DNA of 64,000 nucleotides, taken from positions 558,001 through 622,000 of the forward strand of contig NZ_CP091138.1 in NCBI RefSeq assembly GCF_021582875.1. The letters run 5' to 3'. Below, one piece after another: positions 52,022-61,928 of this stretch. The translations under genes were made by a program, and so were the position numbers. This DNA comes from Microbacterium sp. KUDC0406 (lineage in GTDB: Bacteria; Actinomycetota; Actinomycetes; Actinomycetales; Microbacteriaceae). Position 1 is the stretch's first letter. Every line of letters begins with the position of its first letter. Below the pieces are notes generated by a model. It searched no databases and was not told the origin of the DNA. It worked only from the letters and a program-made list of their open reading frames with translations.

Positions 52022-53706
52022 TCGAGGAGATGCGCATCCGCGGTCTCGGTGTCATCGACGACGCCGTGCTGCCGCTCGGCGCCGGGTTCACCGCCATCAC
52101 CGGCGAGACCGGAGCGGGCAAGACCATGGTCGTCACCGGGCTCGGACTGCTGCTCGGCGCCCGTGCCGATTCCGGCGCCGTGCGCGCCGGCGCCTCGCAG
52201 GCATCCGTCGCCGGCGTCTGGGTCGTGCCCCCCGACGGTGCGGTGTCCGACATCGTCACCGACGCCGGGGGAGAGCTCGAGCCGGCCGGGGACTCCGCCG
52301 AACTGTACGTGTCGCGCACTCTCACGACCGAGGGGCGCAGTCGGGCCAGTGTCGGCGGCCGTGCTGCGCCGGCCGGCGTGCTGTCGTCGCTCGCGGAGGA
52401 ACTCGTCGTCGTGCACGGACAGTCCGACCAGCTGCGGCTGCGCTCGGCCGCCGCGCAGCGCGACGCCCTGGACCGGTTCGGCGGCGATGCGGTCGCCGAC
52501 GCCCTGGGCACCTACGGCGCCGTGTTCGCCCGCTGGCGTGCGCTGGACGCCGAGATCGCCGATCTCGTCGAGAACCGCGACCGCCGCGCAGAGGAGGCGG
52601 CCAGGCTGCGCGAGGACCTCGCACAGATCGAGGCCCTCGACCCGCAGCCCGGAGAGGATCGCGAGCTGAACGAGCGCGCCGAGCGCCTCGCCAACGCCGA
52701 GGAGCTGCGGGTGGCGGCATCCGTCGCCCGCGGGGCGATCTCGAGCGAGGAGGGCGAGCCGGACGTCTCGGCCCTGATCTCCGAGGCCCGCCGCGCACTG
52801 GACCGCGTGACGGATCCGCAGCTCACCGAGATCGGCACTGCGCTCGAGGACCTCGGATACCGTGCCGCGGACCTCGCGCTGCAGCTCTCCGGCTATCTCG
52901 CCGATCTCGATGAGACTGGGCCTCATGAGCTGGCCGCCGTCGAGGAGCGTCGGGCCGCGCTCAGCGTCCTCATCAGGCAGCACGGATCGCTCGACGAGGC
53001 GCTCGCGCTGTGGGGGAGCGGCTCCGCACGGCTCGCCGAGCTCGACGACGACGGCGACCGGATCGAACGGCTCCAGGCCGAGGCCGCGCAGGCGCGCGCC
53101 GAGGTGGATGCCGCAGCCGACGCGCTGACGGGTCTGCGCACCGCGGCCGCCGAACGCCTGTCCGCCGCGGTCAGCGAGGAGCTGCACGCCCTCGCCATGC
53201 CCGATGCCCGCCTGGTGGTCGAGGTCGCGCCGGGCATCGAGAGCACGCATGGGCGGGACGACGTGGCGATCCTGCTCGCTCCGCACCCCGGCGCTGATCC
53301 CCGCCCGGTCTCGAAGGGAGCCTCGGGCGGCGAGCTGTCCCGCGTCATGCTGGCCATCGAGGTCGTCATCGCGGGCGTCGACCCGGTGCCGACGTTCGTC
53401 TTCGACGAGGTGGATGCCGGCATCGGCGGCGCCGCCGCGATCGAGGTGGGCCGGCGCCTGGCGCGTCTCGCCGAGAGGGCGCAGGTCATCGCGGTCACGC
53501 ACCTCGCCCAGGTCGCCGCGTTCGCGACGAATCACCTGACGGTCGTCAAGGCGTCCGGCGGCGCCGTGACGGCGTCGAGCGTTCGCCGCCTCGACGGGGA
53601 GGAGCGCGAGGCGGAGATGGCCCGTCTGCTGTCGGGTCTGCCCGACTCGGATGCCGCACTCACGCACGCCCGGGAACTTCTCGGTCTGAGCACCGCACCG
53701 AACTGA
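52018..53706 (+). CDS. recN: DNA repair protein RecN
   Basis: RecN is an SMC-like ATPase that acts on double-strand breaks. The 562-residue protein has Walker A ITGETGAGKTMVVTGL, a central coiled coil (about 170-400, rich in Ala/Glu/Arg), the ABC signature KGASGGELSRVMLA and Walker B TFVFDEVDAGIGG. It is often an SOS gene, but no LexA box stands before it here, since it is translationally coupled to nadK. Confidence 0.95.
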   Translation: MIEEMRIRGLGVIDDAVLPLGAGFTAITGETGAGKTMVVTGLGLLLGARADSGAVRAGASQASVAGVWVVPPDGAVSDIVTDAGGELEPAGDSAELYVSRTLTTEGRSRASVGGRAAPAGVLSSLAEELVVVHGQSDQLRLRSAAAQRDALDRFGGDAVADALGTYGAVFARWRALDAEIADLVENRDRRAEEAARLREDLAQIEALDPQPGEDRELNERAERLANAEELRVAASVARGAISSEEGEPDVSALISEARRALDRVTDPQLTEIGTALEDLGYRAADLALQLSGYLADLDETGPHELAAVEERRAALSVLIRQHGSLDEALALWGSGSARLAELDDDGDRIERLQAEAAQARAEVDAAADALTGLRTAAAERLSAAVSEELHALAMPDARLVVEVAPGIESTHGRDDVAILLAPHPGADPRPVSKGASGGELSRVMLAIEVVIAGVDPVPTFVFDEVDAGIGGAAAIEVGRRLARLAERAQVIAVTHLAQVAAFATNHLTVVKASGGAVTASSVRRLDGEEREAEMARLLSGLPDSDAALTHARELLGLSTAPN

Positions 53707-53712
53707 TAGGAT
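53707..53712 (+). promoter_or_regulatory. -10 box before pyrG
   Basis: TAGGAT lies 8 bases before GTG 53721 and 11 before ATG 53724, giving a leaderless or near-leaderless mRNA. Confidence 0.5.
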
Positions 53713-53720
53713 AAAAGCCC

Positions 53721-55415
53721 GTGATGCAGAACTCAGCCGCGCGGTCCGACGACACCACTTTCACGACGAAGCACATCTTCGTGACGGGCGGTGTCGTCTC
53801 CTCATTGGGCAAGGGACTCACCGCCGCCAGCCTGGGGAATCTCCTCACGGCGCGCGGTCTGCGCGTCGTGATGCAGAAGCTCGACCCCTACCTCAATGTC
53901 GACCCGGGCACGATGAACCCGTTCCAGCACGGCGAGGTCTTCGTGACCGATGACGGCGCCGAGACCGACCTCGACATCGGACACTACGAGCGCTTCCTCG
54001 ACATCAACCTGTCGCAGGCGGCGAACGTGACCACGGGCCAGATCTACTCGCAGGTGATCGCTCGCGAGCGCCGCGGCGAGTATCTCGGCGACACCGTGCA
54101 GGTCATCCCGCACATCACCGATGAGATCAAGCGCCGCATGCGCCTGCAGGCCACCGAGGATCCGCAGCCCGACGTGATCATCACCGAGGTCGGCGGCACG
54201 GTGGGCGACATCGAGTCGCAGCCGTTCCTCGAGGCCGCCCGCCAGCTGCGCCATGAGCTCGGCCGGGACAACGTGTTCTTCGTGCACGTCTCGCTGGTGC
54301 CGTTCATGGGAGCCTCGGGCGAGCAGAAGACCAAGCCCACCCAGCACTCGGTCGCAGCTCTCCGTCAGCTCGGCGTGCAGCCCGATGCGCTGGTGCTGCG
54401 CAGCGACCGCCCGGTCAGCGAGAGCAACCGCAACAAGATCGCCCTGATGTGCGACGTCGACATCGACGGCGTCATCAACACGGTCGACCTGCCCAGCATC
54501 TACGACATCCCCTCCACGCTGAACGACCAGGGACTGGACTCGTACATCGTCCGCCGCCTCGGGCTGGAGGCCGCCGACGTGGACTGGTCGCGCTGGCAGA
54601 AGGTGCTGCAGGCGGTGCACAACCCCAAGCACGAGGTCACGATCGGCCTGGTCGGCAAGTACATCGACCTGCCCGACGCCTACCTCTCGGTCACCGAGGC
54701 GCTGCGCGCCGGCGGTTTCGCGCACGAGACGCACGTGAACATCCGCTGGATCCCGTCCGACTCCTGCGAGACGCCGGAGGGCGCCGAGAAGGCGCTCGCC
54801 GACCTGGACGGCATCTGCGTGCCCGGCGGCTTCGGCATCCGCGGCATCGAGGGCAAGCTGGGCGCCCTGAGGTTCGCTCGCGAGCAGGGTATCCCCACCC
54901 TCGGCCTGTGCCTCGGCCTGCAGTGCATGGTCATCGAGTACGCCCGCGACGTGGCCGGCATCGCCGGTGCGTCCTCGAGCGAGTTCGACCCCGAGACCGC
55001 CGAGCCGGTCATCGCGACGATGGCCGAGCAGGTCGAGATCCTCGACGGCGGCGACCTGGGCGGCACCATGCGCCTGGGGCTGTACAAGGCCGCTCTCACG
55101 GAGGGCTCGCTCGCGGCGGAGCTGTACGGCTCGGACGAGGCGTCCGAGCGGCACCGCCACCGCTACGAGGTCAACAACGCCTACCGCGGCCGCCTCGCAG
55201 ACGCGGGCATGGTGTTCTCGGGGCTGAACCCCGAACTCGACCTCGTCGAGTACGTCGAGCTGCCGCGCGACGTGCACCCGTTCTACATCGCCACCCAGGC
55301 GCACCCCGAGCTGCGCTCGCGGCCGACCTCGCCGCATCCGCTGTTCCGCGGCCTGATCGGCGCGGCCATCGAGCGCCACCGCTCGAGCGAGCTGTTCGGC
55401 GATGACGACGCCTGA
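53721..55415 (+). CDS. pyrG: CTP synthase
   Basis: PyrG aminates UTP to CTP using glutamine. The 564-residue enzyme has the N-terminal synthetase domain ([34 protein letters not shown]). A C-terminal glutaminase domain carries the nucleophile Cys near residue 396 ([15 protein letters not shown]) and the His/Glu in [15 protein letters not shown] 53721 and ATG 53724 are both possible starts. In M. tuberculosis two genes (Rv1697, Rv1698) lie between recN and pyrG; here they are absent. Confidence 0.97.
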   Translation: MMQNSAARSDDTTFTTKHIFVTGGVVSSLGKGLTAASLGNLLTARGLRVVMQKLDPYLNVDPGTMNPFQHGEVFVTDDGAETDLDIGHYERFLDINLSQAANVTTGQIYSQVIARERRGEYLGDTVQVIPHITDEIKRRMRLQATEDPQPDVIITEVGGTVGDIESQPFLEAARQLRHELGRDNVFFVHVSLVPFMGASGEQKTKPTQHSVAALRQLGVQPDALVLRSDRPVSESNRNKIALMCDVDIDGVINTVDLPSIYDIPSTLNDQGLDSYIVRRLGLEAADVDWSRWQKVLQAVHNPKHEVTIGLVGKYIDLPDAYLSVTEALRAGGFAHETHVNIRWIPSDSCETPEGAEKALADLDGICVPGGFGIRGIEGKLGALRFAREQGIPTLGLCLGLQCMVIEYARDVAGIAGASSSEFDPETAEPVIATMAEQVEILDGGDLGGTMRLGLYKAALTEGSLAAELYGSDEASERHRHRYEVNNAYRGRLADAGMVFSGLNPELDLVEYVELPRDVHPFYIATQAHPELRSRPTSPHPLFRGLIGAAIERHRSSELFGDDDA

Positions 55416-56034
55416 CCCGCAGGCGGGCTCAGGCCCTTCGACAGGCTCAGGGACCCAGGCTCTGACGGACGACGCCTTCGAGCCCGAGGTGCTGCAGAGC
55501 GACCTCGTGTACGAGGGGCGGGTCTGGGACGTGCGCTCCGACCAGGTGCGCTACGGCGACGGTGAGATCGTGCGGCAGTACGTCGCGCACCCCGGCGCCG
55601 TGGCCGTCGTCGCACTCGACGACGAGGGCCGCGTGCTGCTGATCCAGCAGTACCGGCATCCGATCCGGCACCGCGACTGGGAGTTGCCCGCCGGCCTGCT
55701 CGACGTCGCAGGGGAGGAGCCGCTCGCGGCCGCCCGGCGCGAACTCGCCGAGGAGGCCGACCTGGTCGCGAGCGACTGGCGGCACCTGGTCTCGTCCTGG
55801 ACGACGCCGGGCGGCAACGACGAGATGATCCACCTCTTCCTCGCCACGGGGGTCTCGCGCGCGGCGCAGCCGCACGATCGCGAGGACGAGGAGGCCGACA
55901 TCCGCGTCGCCTGGGTTCCGCTGCCGGATGCCGTGGATGCGGTGCTCGACGGACGGATGCACAACGGTATCCTCCAGATCGGCGTGCTGGCGACCGAGCG
56001 GATGCTGCGCCGGCAGGAATCCTCCGGGCAGTAG
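55402..56034 (+). CDS. NUDIX hydrolase, probable ADP-ribose pyrophosphatase
   Basis: This 210-residue enzyme should split ADP-ribose or a related nucleoside diphosphate. The Nudix box is [20 protein letters not shown] followed by EA, with the usual G-x5-E-x7-REUxEE pattern. ELPAGLLDV and [19 protein letters not shown] are typical of the ADPRase subgroup. The gene overlaps pyrG by 14 bases. Its first 20 residues ([14 protein letters not shown]) are read from a REP-like element. The orthologue at this position is Rv1700. Confidence 0.9.
   Translation: MTTPDPQAGSGPSTGSGTQALTDDAFEPEVLQSDLVYEGRVWDVRSDQVRYGDGEIVRQYVAHPGAVAVVALDDEGRVLLIQQYRHPIRHRDWELPAGLLDVAGEEPLAAARRELAEEADLVASDWRHLVSSWTTPGGNDEMIHLFLATGVSRAAQPHDREDEEADIRVAWVPLPDAVDAVLDGRMHNGILQIGVLATERMLRRQESSGQ
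55432..55456. repeat. REP-like element in the 5' end of the NUDIX gene
   Basis: GGCCCTTCGACAGGCTCAGG continuing GACCC is the best-preserved copy of the family seen in pheT and is an imperfect palindrome. It is translated as GPSTGSGTQ. Confidence 0.7.
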
Positions 56035-56036
56035 CC

Positions 56037-56939
56037 GTGCAGCTCGACCGCGCGATCGATGCGTACCTGCGGCACGTCACGATCGAGCGCGGGCTGTCGG
56101 AGCATTCGGTCGCGGCGTACCGCCGCGACCTTGCGGGCTATCGCGAGTGGCTGGCGGGGCAGGGCATCGACGACACCGCCGAGATCACGCCGTCGGTGGT
56201 GCAGGCGTTCGTCGCCGACCGTGCCGGCGCCGAGCCCCCGCCCGCCGCGACCAGCCTCGCCCGGCTGCAGTCCTCGGTGCGGGGCTGGCATCGCTTCCTC
56301 ACCCGGGAGGACATCGAACCCGACGACCCCACCGGACGGATCCGGCCGCCGAAGATGCCGCGCCGGCTGCCGAAGGCCCTCACGATCGACCAGGTGGAGC
56401 GACTGCTGGCGGCTCCCGGCGCGGATGAGCCGCTCGGCATCAGGGATCGCGCCCTGCTCGAGCTGCTGTACGCCACCGGCGCGCGCGTGACGGAGGCCGT
56501 GTCGCTCGACGTCGACGATCTCGCACACGGCGACGTGCTGCGCCTGCGCGGCAAGGGCGACAAGGAGCGCATCGTGCCGGTCGGCTCCTACGCGCGTGCC
56601 GCCGTCGACGCCTACCTCACCAGGGTGCGTCCGGAGCTGGCGGCCAAGGGACGGGCATCCGCTCGGCTGTTCCTCGGCGCACGCGGTGCGCCGCTGTCGC
56701 GGCAGAGCGCCTGGCTGATCATCCGCGCCGCCGCCGAGCGCGCCCAGATCACGGCCGAGGTGTCGCCGCACACCCTGCGGCACTCGTTCGCGACGCATCT
56801 GCTGCAGGGCGGTGCCGACGTGCGCGTGGTGCAGGAGCTGCTCGGGCACGCCTCGGTGGCGACCACGCAGATCTACACACACCTCTCGGTCGACACCCTG
56901 CGCGACGTCTACGCGACCTCGCATCCACGGGCGCGCTGA
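56037..56939 (+). CDS. xerD: Site-specific tyrosine recombinase XerD
   Basis: XerD resolves chromosome dimers at dif with XerC. The 300-residue protein has the SAM-like N-terminal core-binding domain (AIDAYLRHVTIERGLSEHSV). The catalytic domain carries Arg in YATGARVTEAVSL, Lys in GKGDKERIVP, HTLRHSFATHLL, LGHASVATTQIYTH and the Tyr nucleophile there. GTG 56037 is two bases after the NUDIX stop. No dif-like site is visible nearby. Confidence 0.94.
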   Translation: MQLDRAIDAYLRHVTIERGLSEHSVAAYRRDLAGYREWLAGQGIDDTAEITPSVVQAFVADRAGAEPPPAATSLARLQSSVRGWHRFLTREDIEPDDPTGRIRPPKMPRRLPKALTIDQVERLLAAPGADEPLGIRDRALLELLYATGARVTEAVSLDVDDLAHGDVLRLRGKGDKERIVPVGSYARAAVDAYLTRVRPELAAKGRASARLFLGARGAPLSRQSAWLIIRAAAERAQITAEVSPHTLRHSFATHLLQGGADVRVVQELLGHASVATTQIYTHLSVDTLRDVYATSHPRAR

Positions 56940-56992
56940 GGTCGCACGCGCCGATCTGGGCGCGCCGGGATGAGCGGGCCGAGCCGTATCGA

Positions 56993-56998
56993 TACAAT
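56993..56998 (+). promoter_or_regulatory. -10 box before the parA-like gene
   Basis: TACAAT (near consensus) lies 28 bases before the GTG at 57027, leaving room for AGGAGA. This is a leadered transcript, unlike most here. Confidence 0.5.
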
Positions 56999-57026
56999 CG
57001 ACCGAGCACGACGAGCAGGAGACCCG

Positions 57027-57890
57027 GTGGCGAAGAAGACCAAGGACGACATCCCGATGGGACCGACCGGTCGTCCCTACCACGGCTTCGATCTCCCGAC
57101 ACCGCTCACCTCGCACGGTCCGGCGCGCATCATCGCGCTGTGCAACCAGAAGGGCGGCGTGGGCAAGACCACGACGTCGATCAACCTCGCGGCGGCACTG
57201 GCCGAGTACGGACGCAAGGTGCTCGCAGTCGATTTCGACCCGCAGGGCGCGCTCTCCGCCGGCCTGGGCATCCCGACCCACGACATCCCCACGATCTACG
57301 ACCTGCTCCTCGACACCAAGCGCGATGCGCACGACGTGATCGTGCACTCCGCCGTCGACAACCTCGACGTGCTGCCCGCCAACATCGACCTGTCCGCCGC
57401 TGAGGTGCATCTGGTCAACGAGGTCGCCCGCGAGACGATCCTCTCGCGCGTGCTGCGCCAGGTCGCGGGGGAGTACGACGTCATCCTCATCGACTGCCAG
57501 CCCTCCCTCGGTCTGCTCACGGTCAACGCGCTCACCGCCGCGCACGGCGTGCTCATCCCGCTGGAGTGCGAGTTCTTCGCGCTGCGCGGTGTCGCTCTGC
57601 TGATCGAGACGATCGACAAGGTGCGCGACCGGCTGAACCCCTCGATCACGCTCGACGGCGTGCTCGCCACGATGTACGACCCGCGGACGCTGCACTCCCG
57701 CGAAGTGCTCGAGCGAGTCGTCGAGGCCTTCGGCGACGACGTCCTCGAGACCGTGATCGGACGCACCGTGAAGTTCCCCGATGCCTCGGTGTCGGGCGTC
57801 CCCATCACCGAGTTCGCGCCCGAGCATTCCGCCGCCCAGGCGTACCTGCGACTGGCGCGGGAGCTTGTGTCCCGTGGCGCCGTCGCCTGA
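57027..57890 (+). CDS. ParA family ATPase (chromosome partitioning-like)
   Basis: This 287-residue deviant-Walker ATPase has the P-loop CNQKGGVGKTTTSINLA, VDFDPQGALSAGLG and VILIDCQPSLGLLTVNAL. It stands beside scpAB, as Rv1708 does in M. tuberculosis, rather than beside parB near the origin. Thus it is probably the second ParA-like protein of the cell, with a role in chromosome organisation that is inferred from the condensin neighbours. AGGAGA precedes GTG 57027. Confidence 0.9.
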   Translation: MAKKTKDDIPMGPTGRPYHGFDLPTPLTSHGPARIIALCNQKGGVGKTTTSINLAAALAEYGRKVLAVDFDPQGALSAGLGIPTHDIPTIYDLLLDTKRDAHDVIVHSAVDNLDVLPANIDLSAAEVHLVNEVARETILSRVLRQVAGEYDVILIDCQPSLGLLTVNALTAAHGVLIPLECEFFALRGVALLIETIDKVRDRLNPSITLDGVLATMYDPRTLHSREVLERVVEAFGDDVLETVIGRTVKFPDASVSGVPITEFAPEHSAAQAYLRLARELVSRGAVA

Positions 57891-58716
57891 CGAGGTAGAT
57901 CCCTCCGTTTCCTCCGTCGAGGCGGACGCCGAAGCAGCCGGTTTCCGGGTCTCGCTGTCGAACTTCGACGGACCCTTCGACCTGCTGCTGAATCTCATCT
58001 CGCAGCACCAGCTCGACATCACCGAGGTGTCGCTCAGCAGGGTCACAGACGAGTTCATCTCGTATCTGAAGGATCTCGACGGCGACGACGAGCTGGATCA
58101 GGCATCCGAGTTCCTCGTCGTCGCGGCGACCCTCCTCGACATGAAGGTCGCGGGGCTGCTGCCGCAGGGCGAGCTGGTCGATGCCGAGTCCGTCGCGCTG
58201 CTGGAGGCGCGCGACCTGCTCTTCGCCCGGCTGCTGCAGTACCGGGCGTTCAAGGAGGTCTCGGCGTGGTTCTCGCGCTGCCTGCAGCGCGAGGAGCGCC
58301 GGCACGTGCGCGCGGTGCCGATCGAGGAGAAGCACAGGAAGAAGACGCCCGAGCTGGTGTGGACGCTCAGCGCCGACGACTTCGCCGCGCTCGCACTGCT
58401 GGCGTTCACGCCCAAGGAGATCTCCTCGGTGGGGCTCGATCACCTGCACGCGCCGCTGGTCAGCATCCGCGAGCAGGCGGCGGTCGTCGTGACGCTGCTG
58501 CGCGCCGCCTCCTCGCTGACGTTCCGCGAGCTGGTGGCCGGCTCCACCGAGCCGGGCGTCGTGGTCGCACGGTTCATCTCGGTGCTCGAGCTGTACCGGC
58601 ACGCCGCGCTGTCGTTCGAGCAGCTGGAGCCGCTCGGCGAGCTGACGCTGCGGTGGTCCGCCGAGAGCTGGTCCGACGAGATGCTGGCGACGCTGGGAGC
58701 CGACTATGACCGATGA
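57874..58716 (+). CDS. scpA: Segregation and condensation protein A
   Basis: ScpA is the kleisin that bridges SMC heads. The 280-residue protein shows the ScpA block FDGPFDLLLNLISQHQLDIT, VTDEFISYLKDL and SEFLVVAATLLDMKVAGLLP. The C-terminal winged helix is FISVLELYRHAALSFEQ. GTG 57874 overlaps parA by 17 bases. scpB overlaps its end by 11, so the three are coupled. Confidence 0.95.
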   Translation: MAPSPDEVDPSVSSVEADAEAAGFRVSLSNFDGPFDLLLNLISQHQLDITEVSLSRVTDEFISYLKDLDGDDELDQASEFLVVAATLLDMKVAGLLPQGELVDAESVALLEARDLLFARLLQYRAFKEVSAWFSRCLQREERRHVRAVPIEEKHRKKTPELVWTLSADDFAALALLAFTPKEISSVGLDHLHAPLVSIREQAAVVVTLLRAASSLTFRELVAGSTEPGVVVARFISVLELYRHAALSFEQLEPLGELTLRWSAESWSDEMLATLGADYDR

Positions 58717-59311
58717 GTTGACGGATGCCGCGATGGACGAGAGCGCGATCCTGCAGACCCCGCTCACCGAGCGGCTGGAGGCCATCCTGCTGATCGTCGA
58801 CGAGCCGATCGGGCTGGTCGCGCTGGCCGCGGCCGCGGGGTCTCCGGTGCCGGCCGTGCGGCAGGCGCTCGAGACGCTCGTGGACGACTACGACGGCCGC
58901 GGTGCCGGGCCGCGACGCGGGTTCGAGCTGCGCGAGGTCGGCGGCGGCTGGCGGATGTACGTGCGCGATGACCACGACGACCTCGTCGCGGAGTTCATCG
59001 GCGGCCAGGCGCCGGCCAGGCTGTCGCAGGCGGCACTCGAGACGCTCGCCGTGATCGCCTACAAGCAGCCGGTCACCCGCGGCCAGGTGGCCTCGATCCG
59101 CGCCGTGAACGTCGACTCCGTGGTCCGCACGCTGCTGGCGCGCGGGCTCATCACCGAGATGTTCGCCGACTCCGAGACCGGCGCCATCAACTACGGCACG
59201 ACGGATCAGCTGCTGCAGCATCTCGGCATCAACTCGCTCGACGAGCTGCCGCCCATCTCGCCGCTGCTCGACGACGGCGCCGATGGTTTCGACGAAGGAC
59301 TGGGATCATGA
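58706..59311 (+). CDS. scpB: Segregation and condensation protein B
   Basis: ScpB forms the SMC-ScpAB condensin with ScpA. The 201-residue protein has tandem winged helices (TERLEAILLIVDEPIGLVAL, then LSQAALETLAVIAYKQPVTR and GQVASIRAVNVDSVVRTL). A short acidic C-terminal tail follows. It overlaps rluB by four bases. Confidence 0.95.
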   Translation: MTDELTDAAMDESAILQTPLTERLEAILLIVDEPIGLVALAAAAGSPVPAVRQALETLVDDYDGRGAGPRRGFELREVGGGWRMYVRDDHDDLVAEFIGGQAPARLSQAALETLAVIAYKQPVTRGQVASIRAVNVDSVVRTLLARGLITEMFADSETGAINYGTTDQLLQHLGINSLDELPPISPLLDDGADGFDEGLGS

Positions 59312-60102
59312 CCGACGACGCTTCGACCTACGACGAGGGCGTGCGCCTGCAGAAGGCGCTCGCCAACGCGGGCGTCGCCTCGCGCCGCGTGATCGAGCAG
59401 TACATCGTGGAGGGACGCATCCGGGTGAACGGACGCACCGTCACCGAGCTCGGCACGCGCATCGACCCCGAGAACGACCTGATCGACGTGGACGGCACCG
59501 CCGTGCAGCTCGACGTCTCGAAGCGCTACGTGATGCTGAACAAGCCCACCGGCGTCGTGAGCTCGATGAAGGACGAGAAGGGCCGCCCCGATCTGCGCCG
59601 CTTCACGAAGGAGTACGAGGAGCGGCTGTACAACGTCGGCCGGCTGGACGCCGAGACCAGCGGACTGCTCATCCTCACCAACGACGGCGAGCTTGCGCAC
59701 GTGCTCGCGCACCCGTCCTTCGGGGTGACGAAGGTCTACATCGCGAAGGTGCAGGGCATCGTCACGCCGCAGACCATCGCGAAGCTCACGAAGGGCTTCG
59801 ACCTCGAGGACGGCTTCATCTCGGCGGACAAGGCGCGTCTGCTGGACACGTCACGCAACACGAGCCTCGTCGAGCTCACCCTGCACTCGGGGCGCAACCG
59901 CATCGTCCGCCGGATGATGGCCGAGGTGGGTCATCCGGTCGTCGATCTGGTGCGCCGGCAGTTCGGCCCGCTGCACCTGGGAACGCTCCCTGCCGGGCAG
60001 AGCCGCGAACTGACTAAAATCGAACTCGGCGCGCTACTGACCCTGTCGCGCGAGGAGAACCCTGCGGATGCCACGCCGGGAGACGTGCAGGAGAAGCAGT
60101 GA
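59308..60102 (+). CDS. rluB: 23S rRNA pseudouridine synthase, RluB/RsuA family
   Basis: This 264-residue enzyme has an N-terminal S4 domain (VRLQKALANAGVASRRV, GRIRVNGRTVTELGTRI) and a pseudouridine synthase domain with the catalytic Asp in NVGRLDAETSGLLILTNDG. LHSGRNRIVRRMMAEVGHPV is the conserved C-terminal motif. RluB versus RsuA-type specificity cannot be settled from sequence alone; position after scpB favours the RluB-type name. Confidence 0.92.
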   Translation: MTDDASTYDEGVRLQKALANAGVASRRVIEQYIVEGRIRVNGRTVTELGTRIDPENDLIDVDGTAVQLDVSKRYVMLNKPTGVVSSMKDEKGRPDLRRFTKEYEERLYNVGRLDAETSGLLILTNDGELAHVLAHPSFGVTKVYIAKVQGIVTPQTIAKLTKGFDLEDGFISADKARLLDTSRNTSLVELTLHSGRNRIVRRMMAEVGHPVVDLVRRQFGPLHLGTLPAGQSRELTKIELGALLTLSREENPADATPGDVQEKQ

Positions 60103-61234
60103 CCGAACCAGGCCGTGGTGCCGCGACGCAGTCGCGCGTCTCGGGCGCTTCTCGCGTCTCGGGCACCGTGCGCATCGTCGGCTCCGGGCTGCTCGGTGCC
60201 AGCATCGGTCATGCGCTGCGCGCGAAGGGCGTCGACGTCGTCCTCGCCGACGCCTCGCCGGCTCAGCTGCGCCTGGCGATCGACTACGGCGCGGGACGCA
60301 CGGCATCCGACGACGATCGCCCCGCACTGATCGTCGTCGCCGTGCCGCCGGACGTCACGGCCGACGTGATCGAGGCCGAGCTGGCCCGCTTCCCGGACGC
60401 CGTGGTGACGGATGTCGCGAGTGTGAAGCTCGAGCCCTACCGCGCGCTGCGCGACCGCGGCGTCGACCTGACCCGGTACATCGGCTCGCATCCGCTCGCC
60501 GGACGTGAGCGCGGCGGAGCGATCTCGGCGCGCGCCGACCTGTTCATCGGCCGCCCCTGGGTGGTGTGCCGCGACGAGGAGACCCGCGCGGCCGACCTGT
60601 CGCTCGTGGAGGCGCTCGCCCTCGACGTCGGTGCCATGCCGCTCGAGATGACACCGGAGGAGCACGACCGCTCGGTCGCGCTGACCTCGCACGTCCCCCA
60701 GGTGGTCGCCAGCCTGCTCGCGGCGCGCCTCGCCGACGCCGAGGAGGGCGCGCTGCGCCTGGCCGGGCCCGGGGTGCGGGACACGACCCGCATCGCGGCA
60801 TCCGCCCCCGAACTGTGGGTGCAGATCCTCGGCGCGAACTCGGCCCCGGTGGTCGACGTTCTGGACGCGCTCGCAGAGGACCTTCGCGACGTGTCCGCCG
60901 CGCTGCGCGACCCGGAGGCGCCCGGATCCCGGCGCACGGTGGCGGACGCCATCCGGCACGGCAACGAGGGCGTCGAGCGGCTGCCGGGCAAGCACGGCCA
61001 GAACCGCAGGTTCGAGCAGCTCGTCGTCATGGTCGACGACACCCCCGGCCAGCTGGGTCGCCTGTTCGGCGAGCTCGGTGAGCTGGAGGTCAACGTCGAG
61101 GACCTGCGCCTGGAGCACTCGCCCGGTGCGCAGTTCGGACTGGCCGAGATCAGCGTCGCCCCGCGGCGCTGCGCGGCGCGATAGAAGGACTGGAATCACG
61201 CGGATGGCGGATCGCAGGGAGCACGAATGACTGA
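60099..61234 (+). CDS. tyrA: Prephenate dehydrogenase, frameshifted near the C-terminus
   Basis: TyrA oxidises prephenate to hydroxyphenylpyruvate for tyrosine. It has the Rossmann start [46 protein letters not shown] and a C-terminal ACT-like domain ([20 protein letters not shown]). The frame stops at 61184 after [10 protein letters not shown]. One missing G near 61156-61162 (CCCGCGGCG for CCCGGCGGCG) restores [20 protein letters not shown] and a stop at 61234, 378 residues. GTG 60099 overlaps the rluB stop. Restored end overlaps cmk by 8 bases. Confidence 0.88.
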
Positions 61235-61928
61235 GGTCACTTTTTCGACGGATGCCGCGAAGTTCATCGCGATCGACGGCCCGGCGGGCTCGGGCAAGTC
61301 GAGCGTCTCGAAGGAGATCGCCCGGCGCCAGGGCTTCGGCTACCTCGACACCGGCGCCGCCTACCGGGCGCTCGCGTGGCACGTGCTCGACCGCGGTGCG
61401 GACACCGCCGATGAGCAGGCGGTGCTGGCCGCGGCATCCGACTTCCCGCTGCAGCAGGGCCTCGACGCCGACGACCGCCGCGTGCGGGTCGGCGAGGTCG
61501 ACGTGACCGATGCGATCCGCGACCCGCGCGTGTCGGCGGCGGTGAGCGGCGTCGCGCGCGTGCCGGCGGTGCGCGTGCAGGTGAATGAGGTGTTCCGGCG
61601 CATGGTCGCCGAGGCGCCGTACCCGGCCGTCGTCGTCGAGGGCCGCGACATCACGACTGTGGTGGCACCGGATGCGCCGGTGCGCATCCTGCTGACCGCG
61701 GCACCCGAAGTGCGCGCCGCACGGCGCGCCGCAGAGCTCGGCGGCGAGAACGCCGCCGCTGTCGCGGAGGCGCTGCACAAGCGCGACCGCAGCGACAGCG
61801 CGGTGGTGGACTTCCTCACCGCCGCACCCGGGGTGGACGTCGTCGACTCCACCGAACTGGATTATCAGCAGACCGTCGACGCCGTGCTCGCGGTGATCGG
61901 CGAACGCCGAGGAGAACGAAATGGCTGA
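61227..61928 (+). CDS. cmk: Cytidylate kinase
   Basis: Cmk phosphorylates CMP and dCMP. The 233-residue P-loop kinase has [48 protein letters not shown] and the lid region [23 protein letters not shown] precedes ATG 61227. der overlaps its end by 8 bases. Confidence 0.96.
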   Translation: MTEVTFSTDAAKFIAIDGPAGSGKSSVSKEIARRQGFGYLDTGAAYRALAWHVLDRGADTADEQAVLAAASDFPLQQGLDADDRRVRVGEVDVTDAIRDPRVSAAVSGVARVPAVRVQVNEVFRRMVAEAPYPAVVVEGRDITTVVAPDAPVRILLTAAPEVRAARRAAELGGENAAAVAEALHKRDRSDSAVVDFLTAAPGVDVVDSTELDYQQTVDAVLAVIGERRGERNG

